15,016 nucleotides of DNA from NCBI GenBank assembly GCA_023432075.1, contig JAEYVD010000453.1:1-15016 (forward strand), read 5' to 3'. Position numbers and translations under genes: made by a program. Numbering within the stretch: the first letter of the stretch is position 1; the number at the start of each line of letters is the position of its first letter. This DNA is from Pseudomonadota bacterium. GTDB taxonomy: Bacteria > Pseudomonadota > Gammaproteobacteria > Burkholderiales > Burkholderiaceae_B. Below the pieces are notes generated by a model. That model was not told the origin of the DNA. It was given only the letters and a program-made list of their open reading frames with translations, and did no database searches. Positions 1-9,620 of this stretch are shown piece after piece.

Positions 1-492
1 CATCAGCAAGGTCAGCAATTGCAGCGGCGATGGCGGCAGGCGCAGCGCCTGACCCGCGCGCGCCAGCGCCAGGGTGCCGGTATCCAGCGTCAGGTCGCCC
101 ACGCGCAGGACTCGGGACGCGCTCGCCCCGCTGGCGCGATGCAGCAACGCCTTTACCCGCGCCGCCAGTTCGGCCAGCGCGAATGGCTTGACCAGGTAAT
201 CGTCGGCGCCCGCGTCGAATCCCGTCAGGCGGTTGTCCAGCGTGTCGCGCGCGGTGACCATGATAACGGGCGTGTTGCACGCCGCCTCGGTGCGCAACCG
301 GCGGCAAAGCGCGTAACCGTCCAGCCGCGGCAGCATCAGGTCCAGCACGATCAGATCGAATTCGCCGGTGGCCGCCATCGCATAGCCGCGCTGGCCGTCC
401 TCGGCGCAATCCACGATGTAGCCGCGGCGCGTCAGGTGATGGGTGATGTTGGCAAGGATGTCGGGGTCGTCTTAGATGACGAGAACGCGCAT
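1..492 (-). pseudogene. OmpR/PhoB-family response regulator, nonsense codon at position 7, 3' end outside window
   Basis: Reading the minus strand from the ATG at 492-490 gives MRVLVI, then TAA (472-474), then DDPDILANITHHLTRRGY and an uninterrupted frame to the window edge. All receiver landmarks follow: the acidic pair D8-D9, the phosphoacceptor D51 in VLDLMLP, T80 in VTARD and K102 in VKPF. The start of an OmpR-type winged-helix domain comes after these. Family members normally begin MRVLVIEDD, so the stop most simply reflects GAA or GAG changed to TAA (one base if GAA). No ATG, GTG or TTG restart lies between the stop and Met39, and a restart there would lack the acidic pocket, so a functional protein from this copy is unlikely. 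Seen directly: the stop and the intact downstream frame. Known: family motifs. Inferred: loss of function, or a base-call error. The partner histidine kinase would be expected beyond the left edge. Its regulon cannot be told from the sequence. Confidence 0.88.
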
Positions 493-506
493 GACGGGAC
501 CGCTCA

Positions 507-525
507 GAGAATAACAATCAATCTC
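507..525. promoter_or_regulatory. Fur-box-like sequence
   Basis: GAGAATAACAATCAATCTC matches the classical 19-bp Fur consensus (GATAATGATAATCATTATC) at 14 of 19 positions by direct comparison. It lies 14 bp upstream of the response regulator start and overlaps the expected transcription start from the TACAAT -10 candidate at 528-533. Fur repression of the regulator is therefore the simplest reading. Control of the iron ABC operon, which starts 165 bp away on the other strand, is possible but less direct. Binding is inferred, not shown. Confidence 0.5.
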
Positions 526-527
526 AC

Positions 528-533
528 ATTGTA
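528..533 (-). promoter_or_regulatory. Candidate -10 element for the response regulator gene
   Basis: On the minus strand this reads TACAAT, 5 of 6 matches to the sigma-70 -10 consensus, and would start transcription near 521, about 30 nt before the regulator ATG. No convincing -35 hexamer was found at 16-18 bp, so the call rests on the -10 and on its position next to the Fur-like site. Confidence 0.3.
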
Positions 534-689
534 GAGGCGCGAGGCCCGGGATGCCGAGTTGTGCGGCGCCTGCACCACACGCCCGGCGCGTCTTAACAAA
601 TTCTTGAGACCGGTTGTCGGACACTGCCCGGCGATAAGAATGGTTCGCGTTACCTGCACCCTTCGGTCGACGCCCCAGAAGGATTCGCC

Positions 690-1817
690 ATGCGCCCGAT
701 TGCCCTGTTCCGTGCGGCCGTGACCGCCGCCGCCCTGTTCTGCGCCCTGCCCGGCGCCCACGCTCGCGAGGTCACCGACCTGGCCGGCCGCGTCGTGACG
801 GTGCCCGACCACCCGCAGCGCATTTTGCTGGGTGAAGGCCGCTTTGCCTTCGCCATGGCGCTGCTGGACCGGCACGATCCCGTGGCGCGCGTGGTCGGCT
901 GGCAAGGCGAGCTCAAGCAGCAGGATCCCTATTCCTGGAACCAGCTCGTCAAGCGCTTCCCGCAAGCGGCCCAGGTGCCCTTGATCGGCAAGACGTCGGA
1001 AGCCAGCGTCAGCCCCGAGAAAATCGTCTCGCTACGGCCCGACCTGGCGATCTTCAGCGTCAGCGGTCACGGTCCGGGCCGCAACAATCCCATGATTCCC
1101 GCGTTGCAGGAAGCCGGCATTCCGATCGTTTTCATCGATTTCCGCCAGCACCCCGTGCGCAACACGGTGCCCAGCATGCGCATCCTGGGCCAGGCCCTCG
1201 ACCGGCAAGCGCAGGCCGAGGCCTACATCGCGTTCTACGAAGATCGCCTGGCCCGGATGCGCAAGGTGGTGGACGCGGTGCCGCAGGCGCAGCGGCCGCG
1301 CGTCTTCGTGGAAATGCTCGCGGGCGTATGGCCCGCGTGCTGCCACACCACCGGCAACGGCAGCTTTGGCGACCTGCTGGAAGCGGCCGGCGGCGTCAAT
1401 GTGGCCGCGCCCGTGCTGCCCGGCGCCATCGGCGACGTCAGCCTGGAATTCGTCATCGACGCCAAGCCGGACGTCTACATCGCCACGGGCAGCCGGTCGG
1501 AACCGGGCCGGCCAGGCCTCTTGGCCGGGCCCGGCGCGGATCCCGCGGTCTCTGCCGGCAGTCTGTCCACGCTGCTCGCCCGCGACGGTATCCGCGACCT
1601 GGATGCCGTCAAGCAACACCGCGCCTTCGGCATCTGGCACGCCTTCTACAACTCGCCCTACAACATCGCCGCCATCGAGGCGATGGCGAAGTGGCTCTAT
1701 CCCGAGCGCGCGGCGGCGCTGGATCCGCAAGGCACGCTGGACACGCTTTACGGCCAGTTCCTGGACCTGGACAGCACGGGCGCCTTCTGGACGACCCCGG
1801 CCGCGCCTGCGAAGTAG
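690..1817 (+). CDS. Periplasmic iron-complex binding protein of an ABC importer
   Basis: A 375-residue protein of the FecB/FepB/BtuF-like family (periplasmic-binding protein class III, two lobes joined by a helix). It would capture a ferric siderophore or similar metal complex in the periplasm and deliver it to the FecCD-type permease encoded next. Residues 1-25 form a Sec signal peptide ending AHA before REVTDLAGR, and the segment DLAGRVVTVPDHPQRILLG is the usual family opening. The middle contains SPEKIVSLRPDLAI and GSFGDLLEAAGGVN, also typical. At 375 residues it is somewhat longer than FecB-type proteins (about 300). The start is supported by AAGGA at 679-683, six bases before the ATG. 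It is first in a tight operon, with seven bases between its stop codon and the next ATG. The ligand cannot be deduced, and cobalamin or heme are alternatives. No TonB-dependent receptor is nearby. Confidence 0.88.
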   Translation: MRPIALFRAAVTAAALFCALPGAHAREVTDLAGRVVTVPDHPQRILLGEGRFAFAMALLDRHDPVARVVGWQGELKQQDPYSWNQLVKRFPQAAQVPLIGKTSEASVSPEKIVSLRPDLAIFSVSGHGPGRNNPMIPALQEAGIPIVFIDFRQHPVRNTVPSMRILGQALDRQAQAEAYIAFYEDRLARMRKVVDAVPQAQRPRVFVEMLAGVWPACCHTTGNGSFGDLLEAAGGVNVAAPVLPGAIGDVSLEFVIDAKPDVYIATGSRSEPGRPGLLAGPGADPAVSAGSLSTLLARDGIRDLDAVKQHRAFGIWHAFYNSPYNIAAIEAMAKWLYPERAAALDPQGTLDTLYGQFLDLDSTGAFWTTPAAPAK

Positions 1818-1823
1818 ACCGAC

Positions 1824-2906
1824 ATGACCGATATCGCCACCGCTACGCCACTACGCACGGCGTCCGTTCCCGGCGACCCCATCGCCACGTACCGGCGTGC
1901 GGTGCGCAAGCGCCTCTTGTTGACCGCTGCGCTGGGGGTGGCCATCGTGGCCAGCCTGCTGGCCGACATCGCAAGCGGGCCGGCATCGCTGTCCCTGCCT
2001 GAGTTGCTGCGCACGCTGCTGCACCCCGACGTGTCGGACACCGGCACGCGCGTCATCGTCTGGCAGTTCCGGTTGCCCTATGCGCTGATGGCGCTGTTGG
2101 TCGGCGTCGCGCTGGGCCTGGGCGGCGCCGAGATGCAGACCATGCTGGACAACCCGCTCGCCAGCCCCTACACGCTGGGCGTCTCGGCCGCGGCAGCCTT
2201 CGGCGCGTCGCTTGCCATCACACTGGATTGGAATCTGCCTGCGCTGCCTGCCGGCATGACCGTGTCCGTATCGGCCTTCGCCTGCACGCTGCTGTCGGTG
2301 CTGGTGCTTGAGCGCGTGGCGCGCTGGCGTGGCGGATCGACGCTGGGCGTGGTGCTCTTTGGCATCGCGCTGGTGTATTCGTTTCAAGCGCTGGTGATGC
2401 TGCTGCAGTTCGTCGCCAGCGAGGAAGCGCTGCAGGGCATCGTGTTCTGGACCATGGGCAGCCTTGCGCGCGCCAACTGGACGACGGTCGGCGTCATGGC
2501 GGCGGCCCTGGCGCTCGCCATTCCGTTTTCGATGCGCGACGCCTGGAAGCTCACCGCGGTGCGGCTGGGCGAGGAGCGGGCGGCCAGCTTCGGCATCGAC
2601 GTCAAGCGCCTGCGCCTGGTCAGCCTGCTGCGCGTCAGCGCGCTGGCGGCGCTGGCCGTGTCGTTCGTGGGCACGATCGGCTTCGTCGGCCTGGTGGCGC
2701 CCCACATCGCGCGGCTGCTGCTGGGCGAAGACCATCGCTATTACCTGCCGGGCAGTGCCCTGGCCGGCGCGCTGATCCTGTCGCTGGCGTCCGTCGCTTC
2801 CAAGACCGTGCTGCCCGGCGCGCTCATTCCCGTGGGCATCGTCACGTCGCTGGTCGGCATTCCCTTCTTTCTCACCATCGTCGTGCGGGCGCTCAAGCGC
2901 GCCTGA
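1824..2906 (+). CDS. FecCD-family ABC importer permease
   Basis: A 360-residue hydrophobic inner-membrane protein that forms the channel of an iron-complex (or cobalamin-type) importer. After a hydrophilic N-terminus of about 30 residues comes a strong membrane segment (31-50). A family signature follows at about 98-119: GLGGAEMQTMLDNPLASPYT with LG after it. Near residue 289 is GLVAPHIARLLLGEDHR, the conserved cytoplasmic loop of this family thought to contact the ATPase. Hydrophobic stretches continue to the C-terminus, compatible with the roughly ten membrane helices of the family. The length is within or slightly above the usual 330-350. The start codon lies seven bases after the binding-protein stop and has little Shine-Dalgarno match, suggesting translational coupling. 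A 29-bp gap separates it from the azurin gene downstream. Confidence 0.93.
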   Translation: MTDIATATPLRTASVPGDPIATYRRAVRKRLLLTAALGVAIVASLLADIASGPASLSLPELLRTLLHPDVSDTGTRVIVWQFRLPYALMALLVGVALGLGGAEMQTMLDNPLASPYTLGVSAAAAFGASLAITLDWNLPALPAGMTVSVSAFACTLLSVLVLERVARWRGGSTLGVVLFGIALVYSFQALVMLLQFVASEEALQGIVFWTMGSLARANWTTVGVMAAALALAIPFSMRDAWKLTAVRLGEERAASFGIDVKRLRLVSLLRVSALAALAVSFVGTIGFVGLVAPHIARLLLGEDHRYYLPGSALAGALILSLASVASKTVLPGALIPVGIVTSLVGIPFFLTIVVRALKRA

Positions 2907-2935
2907 CGGCATCTATCGCACAAGGAGACACCCAG

Positions 2936-3391
2936 ATGAAATTCCGCCTGACGCTGACCCTCGCGGCCCTGATGATCGCCGGCACGGCCCACGCCGCGCC
3001 CGCCGAGTGCAGCATCGACGTCGAAGGCCGCCCCGGCAAGCAGTTCGGCCCTGATCGCATCGTCGTGCCGGCAAGCTGCCAGGAATTCACCGTGCGGCTC
3101 ATTCACACGGGCAAGAACAGCAAGGAAAAGGCCGGCCACAACTGGGTGCTGACCAAGACCGAGGACATCGACGCCGTCATGAAGGACGGCATCCAGGCGG
3201 GCGCGAACCACGACTTCCTGAAGCCAGGAGACGGCCGCATCCTGGCCAAGACGCCGATGCTGGGCGGCGGCGAGACCGCCACCGTCACCTTCCCCGTCAG
3301 CCGCCTGCGCGCCGGCCAGTCATACACCTACTATTGCTCGTTCCCGGCGCACGCGCAGCACATGCGCGGCACGCTGGTGCTGCAACCCTGA
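2936..3391 (+). CDS. azu: Azurin, periplasmic type 1 blue copper protein
   Basis: A 151-residue precursor with a signal peptide (residues 1-20, ending AHA). The mature part aligns with azurin, a one-electron carrier in the periplasm. With an offset of 22 from Pseudomonas numbering every key residue is present: the disulfide pair C25/C48 (C3/C26), G67 and H68 (G45/H46), C134 (C112), H139 (H117) and M143 (M121). Characteristic strings are AECSIDVEG, GHNWVL and YYCSFPAH. The gene has the strongest ribosome site in the operon, AAGGAG at 2922-2927, eight bases before the ATG, consistent with high-level synthesis. It lies between the permease and the ATPase of an iron-complex importer, 29 bp after one and 2 bp before the other, an unusual place for azurin. 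A role in electron delivery to the imported complex is a hypothesis only. Confidence 0.95.
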   Translation: MKFRLTLTLAALMIAGTAHAAPAECSIDVEGRPGKQFGPDRIVVPASCQEFTVRLIHTGKNSKEKAGHNWVLTKTEDIDAVMKDGIQAGANHDFLKPGDGRILAKTPMLGGGETATVTFPVSRLRAGQSYTYYCSFPAHAQHMRGTLVLQP

Positions 3392-3393
3392 CG

Positions 3394-4176
3394 ATGACGC
3401 AGCTACGCATCCAGGCGCTGTCCGCGGGCTACGGCGGACGCCCGGTGCTGCGCCACGCCAGCGCCGGCCCCATGCCAGAAGGCGCCGTGACCGCGCTGCT
3501 GGGCCCCAACGGCAGCGGCAAATCCACGCTGCTCAAGACGTTGGCCGGGCTGCATCCGGTGATGGACGGCGCCATCTGGCTGGATGGCGAAGACCTGGCG
3601 CAAGCCAGCGCCGCCCGCCGCGCCGAATGCGCGATGTACATGCCGCAGGCGCTGCCCAAGGGGGTGCACATGACCGTCTTCGAATCGGTGCTGGTGGCGG
3701 CGCGCTCCGGAAGGCACGGGCAACCCGGCCACGCGCTGATGGAGGACGCCATGGCGGTCATCACCGAGTTGGGCATTGCGTCCCTGGCTAGCCGCCATCT
3801 GGACGAACTGTCGGGCGGACAGAAGCAGCTTGCCTCGCTGGCCCAGGCGCTGGTGCGGCGCCCGCGCCTCTTGCTGCTCGACGAACCGCTGTCCGCGCTG
3901 GACCTGAATTATCAGTTCCACGTGATGGACGTGCTGCGCCGCCAGACGCGCCTGCACCGCCTCATTACGCTGGTGGTGCTGCACGACCTGAACATCGCGC
4001 TGCGCCACGCGGACCATGCGTTGCTGCTGCACGCGGGCGCGATCGAAGCCGAAGGGCCGCCAGGCAAGGTCGTGACGCCCGACACGCTGCGCCGCGTATA
4101 CCGGGTGCGGGCACGCGTGGAGCACTGTCCGCAGGGGCAGGCCCAGATCCACGTCGACGGGCTGGCCGAACGCTGA
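3394..4176 (+). CDS. Iron-complex ABC importer ATPase, FecE/FepC type
   Basis: A 260-residue ABC ATPase that would power uptake through the FecCD-type permease. Visible motifs: Walker A GPNGSGKST (37-45), Q-loop Q85 in YMPQ, signature LSGGQ (139-143), Walker B LLLLDEP (159-165), D-loop SALD (167-170) and switch histidine H197 in LHDLN. The spacing and the C-terminal tail (LRRVYRVRARVE) fit the FecE/FepC/FhuC group. An in-frame upstream ATG at 3334 lies inside the azurin gene and would add 20 residues unlike the family, so the ATG at 3394, two bases after the azurin stop, is preferred. No strong ribosome site is seen there, so coupling to azurin translation is likely. That makes azurin and ATPase co-translated parts of one transcript. 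Confidence 0.93.
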   Translation: MTQLRIQALSAGYGGRPVLRHASAGPMPEGAVTALLGPNGSGKSTLLKTLAGLHPVMDGAIWLDGEDLAQASAARRAECAMYMPQALPKGVHMTVFESVLVAARSGRHGQPGHALMEDAMAVITELGIASLASRHLDELSGGQKQLASLAQALVRRPRLLLLDEPLSALDLNYQFHVMDVLRRQTRLHRLITLVVLHDLNIALRHADHALLLHAGAIEAEGPPGKVVTPDTLRRVYRVRARVEHCPQGQAQIHVDGLAER

Positions 4177-4236
4177 ACCGGACCGGCGCGGCTTCAGCGG
4201 TATATTCACCCCTCCCGCCATCCTCTGAGTCCACCC

Positions 4237-5169
4237 ATGACGAGCCGCCGCGCCCTCGTGTTTCTGCTCAGCCTGCTGGCCGCGCCCTCGGGCGCCGCGG
4301 TGGTCTATGACAATCACGGCCTCGTCGTCGACGTGGCAGCCGGCAGCCGCAGCGACTGGAATACCGGTCAGCGCCAGACGACGCGCGCCACCACCATTGC
4401 GTTCCAGGGCAAAAGCCTGTGCGGCGCGGACGTCGGCGCCCTGCTCTTTCCCGGCGGCAAGGCGCCGCAAGCCCGCGCGTTCTTCTGCCCGGGCCCCGTT
4501 GCCGTCCTGGAAACCGATGCGGTGCTGGCCTTCTTCACCAGCTCCAGCGCCAGCACCGTGCTCGCACATCTGCAAGTGGTCAACGGCGCGCTGCGCGTGC
4601 AGCGCCTGGCCATCTCCGACAAGCCAGATCGCGACCGGATCCACGGCACGCGGTTCGAGGACGCCCGCCTGCCGGGATGGACGCGCGTGAATTCCGCCTG
4701 GAACGAAACCGTGATGATCCGGCACGCGCCGCTCAAGGCCCTGAACCTCGGCCCGGGCAAGCTGCTGGATGTAGCGGGCGATGTGGCCTACCTGGCTATC
4801 CCTCCAGGCCGCGACGTCGTCGTGCTGCAGCCGGCCACGCACGTCAAGGACGCCCACGGTTACCTGCAATACGTGCCGGAAGTCAGCAAATTCGTGGATA
4901 CGCCCCTGGCGTTTCGCGCGGTGCGCCTGAGCGACGGGCGTGAGCTGGCCCGCCTGGATTTCAAGGACACGTGTGTGGGCCTGCCTGCGCTGCAATTCGA
5001 ACGGCCCGGTACGAAGGCCGCGTCCAGCTCGTCGCCGGACATCGCCTTTGACGAGGTGCCCGCGTGGCGCGCAAACGCGCTGGAACTGACCCAGGCGCAG
5101 GGGCGCGCGACGCTGCGTTTGAAGCCGGGCGTGGCATTGCCGCGCAAGGCCGGCTGCAACGCGAGCTGA
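4237..5169 (+). CDS. Exported protein of unknown function with four cysteines
   Basis: A 310-residue protein that I do not recognise. Residues 1-20 look like a Sec signal peptide (basic MTSRR, hydrophobic core, ALAA/SGA cleavage region), and the mature protein has no other membrane segment, so it is probably periplasmic or secreted. It has exactly four cysteines (62, 84, 246, 307), which could form two disulfides. The body reads as alternating beta-strand-like stretches (VVYDNHGLVVDV, VLAHLQVVNGALRVQ, DVVVLQPA). It starts 60 bp after the ATPase stop. TATATT at 4201-4206 could be a -10 for a separate promoter, but no matching -35 was found, and there is no clear Shine-Dalgarno sequence. Whether it belongs to the importer operon is unresolved. 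Its 3' end faces ilvA with only 16 bp between stop codons. Confidence 0.8.
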   Translation: MTSRRALVFLLSLLAAPSGAAVVYDNHGLVVDVAAGSRSDWNTGQRQTTRATTIAFQGKSLCGADVGALLFPGGKAPQARAFFCPGPVAVLETDAVLAFFTSSSASTVLAHLQVVNGALRVQRLAISDKPDRDRIHGTRFEDARLPGWTRVNSAWNETVMIRHAPLKALNLGPGKLLDVAGDVAYLAIPPGRDVVVLQPATHVKDAHGYLQYVPEVSKFVDTPLAFRAVRLSDGRELARLDFKDTCVGLPALQFERPGTKAASSSSPDIAFDEVPAWRANALELTQAQGRATLRLKPGVALPRKAGCNAS

Positions 5170-5185
5170 GCGCCCGGCTGCTCAC

Positions 5186-6757
5186 TCAGATCAGGAACTG
5201 GCGGTAGGCCTCGTTCCCCGTTTCCTCGACGTGCGCATATCCCAGTTGCCGCAGGAACGCATCCAGCGCCGCATCGTCGGCCACCGGCGCCTGGATGCCC
5301 ACCAGCGCCGAGCTGAAATCCGTGCCCTGGTTGCGGTAATGGAACAGGCTGATGTTCCAGTTGGGCGCCATCGCCGACAGAAACTTCATCAGCGCGCCCG
5401 GGCGCTCGGGAAATTCAAAGCGGAACAGCCGTTCGCCGCCTGCCAGCGGCGAGCGTCCGCCGACCATGTAGCGGATGTGCTGCTTGGAGACTTCGTTGTT
5501 CGTCAGGTCGGTCGCCGAGAAGCCCTCGGCCTGCAACGCCGCCAGGATGTCGGCGGATTCACCGCGGCGCGCGATCTGCATGCTGACGAAGATGTGCGCG
5601 GTGCGCGCGTCGGCGATGCGGTAGTTGAATTCGGTCACGCTGCGTTGCCCGATCACCTTGCAAAAGCGCCGGAAACTGCCGCGTTCTTCGGGGATGGTCA
5701 CCGCGAACACTGCTTCGCGCGCCTCGCCCACCTCGGCGCGGTCCGCCACGAACCGCATGCGGTCAAAGTTCATGTTGGCGCCTGAAGTGATCGCCACCAG
5801 CGATTGCCCGCGTGCGCCTTCGCGCTCGACGTATTTCTTCAGCCCCGCCACCGCCAACGCACCCGCTGGCTCCAGCACGCTGCGCGTATCCAGGAACACG
5901 TCCTTGATCGCCGCGCATACCGAATCGGTGTCGACCAGGATCACCTCATCGAGATGCTCGCGGCACAGGCGGAACGTCTCTTCACCCACCAGTTTGACGG
6001 CCGTGCCATCCGAAAACAGGCCCACGTCGGCGAGGATGACGCGTTCGCCTACGCGCAGCGATTGCGCCATCGCGCACGAATCCTCGGTCTGAACGCCGAT
6101 CACCTTCACGCCGGGATGCACCGCCTTCACGTAGGTCGACACGCCTGCCGCCAGGCTGCCGCCGCCGATCGGCACAAAGATGGCGTGCAGCGGTTCGGGG
6201 TGCTGGCGCAGGATCTCCATGCCCACCGTGCCCTGGCCGGCGATCACATACGGATCGTCGAACGCGGGGACGAACGTCAGCCCCTGTTCCTGTGCCAGCA
6301 TCTGCGCATGGGCGTAGGCGTCGCTATACGAATCGCCGGCCTGCACCACGGTGACGGTCGGGCCGCCGTGGGCGCGCACGGCGTCCACTTTCACTTGCGG
6401 TGCGGTCTGCGGCACCACGATGATGGCGCGCACGCCCAGCTTGGCCGCCGAAATGGCGACGCCCTGCGCATGGTTGCCGGCCGACGCGGTGATCACGCCC
6501 CGCTCCAGCGCGGCCCGGGGCGTGTTGCGCATCTTGTTGTACGCGCCGCGCACCTTGAACGAGAACACCGGCTGGTTATCTTCGCGCTTGTAGTGGACAG
6601 TGTTGCCGAGCCGCGCGGACAGGCCGCGCGCCAGGTCCAGTTCGGTCTCCCGGGCAATGTCATAGACCCTGGCGGTCAGGATCTGCCGCAGGTACTCCAT
6701 GGGCGTGGCGGCGCCAGCCTGGAATTGCGAGGGTGCGTTGGGGGGGGTAGCGGACAT
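5186..6757 (-). CDS. ilvA: Threonine ammonia-lyase (threonine deaminase), biosynthetic
   Basis: A 523-residue PLP enzyme that converts threonine to 2-oxobutanoate and ammonia, the committed step to isoleucine in the cytoplasm. The catalytic fold-type II domain shows the PLP lysine K68 in FSFKVRGAYNKM, the substrate loop TASAGNHAQG (90-99) and the phosphate-binding GGGSLAAG (198-205). The C-terminal third has two ACT-like regulatory domains. The first starts near AVFAVTIPEERGSF and the second near LFRFEFPERPGAL, as in isoleucine-inhibited IlvA (E. coli 514 residues). The start at 6757 is chosen because AGAGAA lies a few bases upstream. An in-frame ATG at 6799 would begin inside the leader terminator, so it is rejected. 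Expression is probably governed by the Ile-rich leader peptide and terminator upstream. The gene converges with the exported-protein gene and diverges from icd. Confidence 0.96.
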   Translation of the reverse strand: MSATPPNAPSQFQAGAATPMEYLRQILTARVYDIARETELDLARGLSARLGNTVHYKREDNQPVFSFKVRGAYNKMRNTPRAALERGVITASAGNHAQGVAISAAKLGVRAIIVVPQTAPQVKVDAVRAHGGPTVTVVQAGDSYSDAYAHAQMLAQEQGLTFVPAFDDPYVIAGQGTVGMEILRQHPEPLHAIFVPIGGGSLAAGVSTYVKAVHPGVKVIGVQTEDSCAMAQSLRVGERVILADVGLFSDGTAVKLVGEETFRLCREHLDEVILVDTDSVCAAIKDVFLDTRSVLEPAGALAVAGLKKYVEREGARGQSLVAITSGANMNFDRMRFVADRAEVGEAREAVFAVTIPEERGSFRRFCKVIGQRSVTEFNYRIADARTAHIFVSMQIARRGESADILAALQAEGFSATDLTNNEVSKQHIRYMVGGRSPLAGGERLFRFEFPERPGALMKFLSAMAPNWNISLFHYRNQGTDFSSALVGIQAPVADDAALDAFLRQLGYAHVEETGNEAYRQFLI

Positions 6758-6797
6758 GGTTTCTCTGCTTGGGTAGGCTTGCCCGGCAGAGGCGGCC

Positions 6798-6824
6798 ACA
6801 AAAAACCCGCCTCGTGGGGCGGGT
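6798..6824 (-). terminator. Intrinsic terminator in the ilvA leader (attenuator)
   Basis: On the minus strand ACCCGCC (6824-6818) and GGCGGGT (6811-6805) form a perfect 7-bp stem around a 6-nt loop. The 3' arm runs straight into a run of six T (6805-6800), whose first T closes the stem. It begins 24 nt after the leader-peptide stop and ends about 40 nt before the ilvA ATG, so it can only act on ilvA leader transcripts. An alternative pairing of its 5' arm with GGTGGGT at the end of the leader peptide (6858-6852, seven pairs with one G-U) would prevent it from forming. The hairpin is seen directly. The switching is inferred. Confidence 0.8.
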
Positions 6825-6848
6825 GGCTGTGACTGTTGCGGTCGCGCG

Positions 6849-6911
6849 CTAACCCACCATTCCAGGAATGATGGTAATAATCAGCGAAATGCGGACGGCG
6901 CGGAAATTCAT
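6849..6911 (-). CDS. ilvA leader peptide, isoleucine-rich
   Basis: A 20-codon minus-strand reading frame starting ATG at 6911 and ending TAG at 6849. It contains the run ISLIITII at residues 8-15: five isoleucines, one leucine and the IlvA substrate threonine in or beside them. Four of the five isoleucine codons are ATT, whereas the neighbouring genes mostly use ATC. It is followed by an intrinsic terminator and then ilvA, the arrangement of a branched-chain amino-acid attenuator. Ribosome stalling on Ile codons would leave the terminal codons GTG GGT free to pair with the terminator's 5' arm. GAGAGGAAAG lies 9-18 bases upstream of the ATG, a slightly distant ribosome site. The same frame is open further upstream, but the Ile run, stop and terminator define the functional part. 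The frame and hairpin are seen; regulation is inferred from the known ilv and leu attenuators. Confidence 0.78.
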   Translation of the reverse strand: MNFRAVRISLIITIIPGMVG

Positions 6912-6941
6912 GGGCGCTACTTTCCTCTCATCGCGGCGCTT

Positions 6942-6965
6942 TGTCAAACGCGGGTTTTGACCCGC
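6942..6965 (-). promoter_or_regulatory. Candidate ilvA promoter -35 with adjacent inverted repeat
   Basis: The minus strand reads TTGACA at 6947-6942, a perfect -35 hexamer. Directly upstream is a 6-bp inverted repeat, GCGGGT and ACCCGC around four bases (6950-6965). The -10 at the right distance is poor (GAAAGT or AAAGTA, near 6918-6924) and would place the start of transcription almost at the leader-peptide ATG, making the leader nearly leaderless. An upstream promoter is an alternative. Treat this as a candidate only. Confidence 0.3.
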
Positions 6966-9539
<2,574 letters not shown>

Positions 9540-9584
9540 GCGTCCCCTGCTTTGCCAGTCGGCGCAAGCTGGCTGACAGACAAG

Positions 9585-9620
9585 AAACCGGCAGTCCCGT
9601 TGGGGCTGCCGGTTTTTCTT
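9585..9620 (+). terminator. Intrinsic terminator of icd
   Basis: AAACCGGCAG (9585-9594) and CTGCCGGTTT (9606-9615) form a perfect 10-bp stem with an 11-nt loop, followed by TTCTT. It lies 46 bp after the icd stop codon and separates icd from the toxin-antitoxin operon. Confidence 0.9.

Noticed and set aside
19..534. A plus-strand open frame across the response regulator
   Set aside because: It is in codon register with the minus-strand regulator and shows no recognisable protein features.
633..654. GATAAGAAT-containing stretch upstream of the iron-complex binding protein as a second Fur box
   Set aside because: Only about half the consensus positions match, clearly weaker than the site at 507-525.
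1851..2912. A 353-codon minus-strand open frame opposite the FecCD permease
   Set aside because: Composition (Q, H, R, G) is that of an antisense frame, and the opposite strand has clear permease signatures.
3403..4995. A 530-codon minus-strand open frame spanning the ABC ATPase and the exported-protein gene
   Set aside because: It covers two real plus-strand genes and has R/Q/H/A-rich composition typical of antisense frames in high-GC DNA.
5167..5184. Small hairpin TGAGC/GCTCA between the converging exported-protein gene and ilvA
   Set aside because: Only five pairs and no T run on either strand; not convincing as a terminator.
5804..6832. A 342-codon plus-strand open frame opposite ilvA
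   Set aside because: Histidine/arginine/alanine-rich with no family features. The minus strand encodes a complete threonine deaminase.
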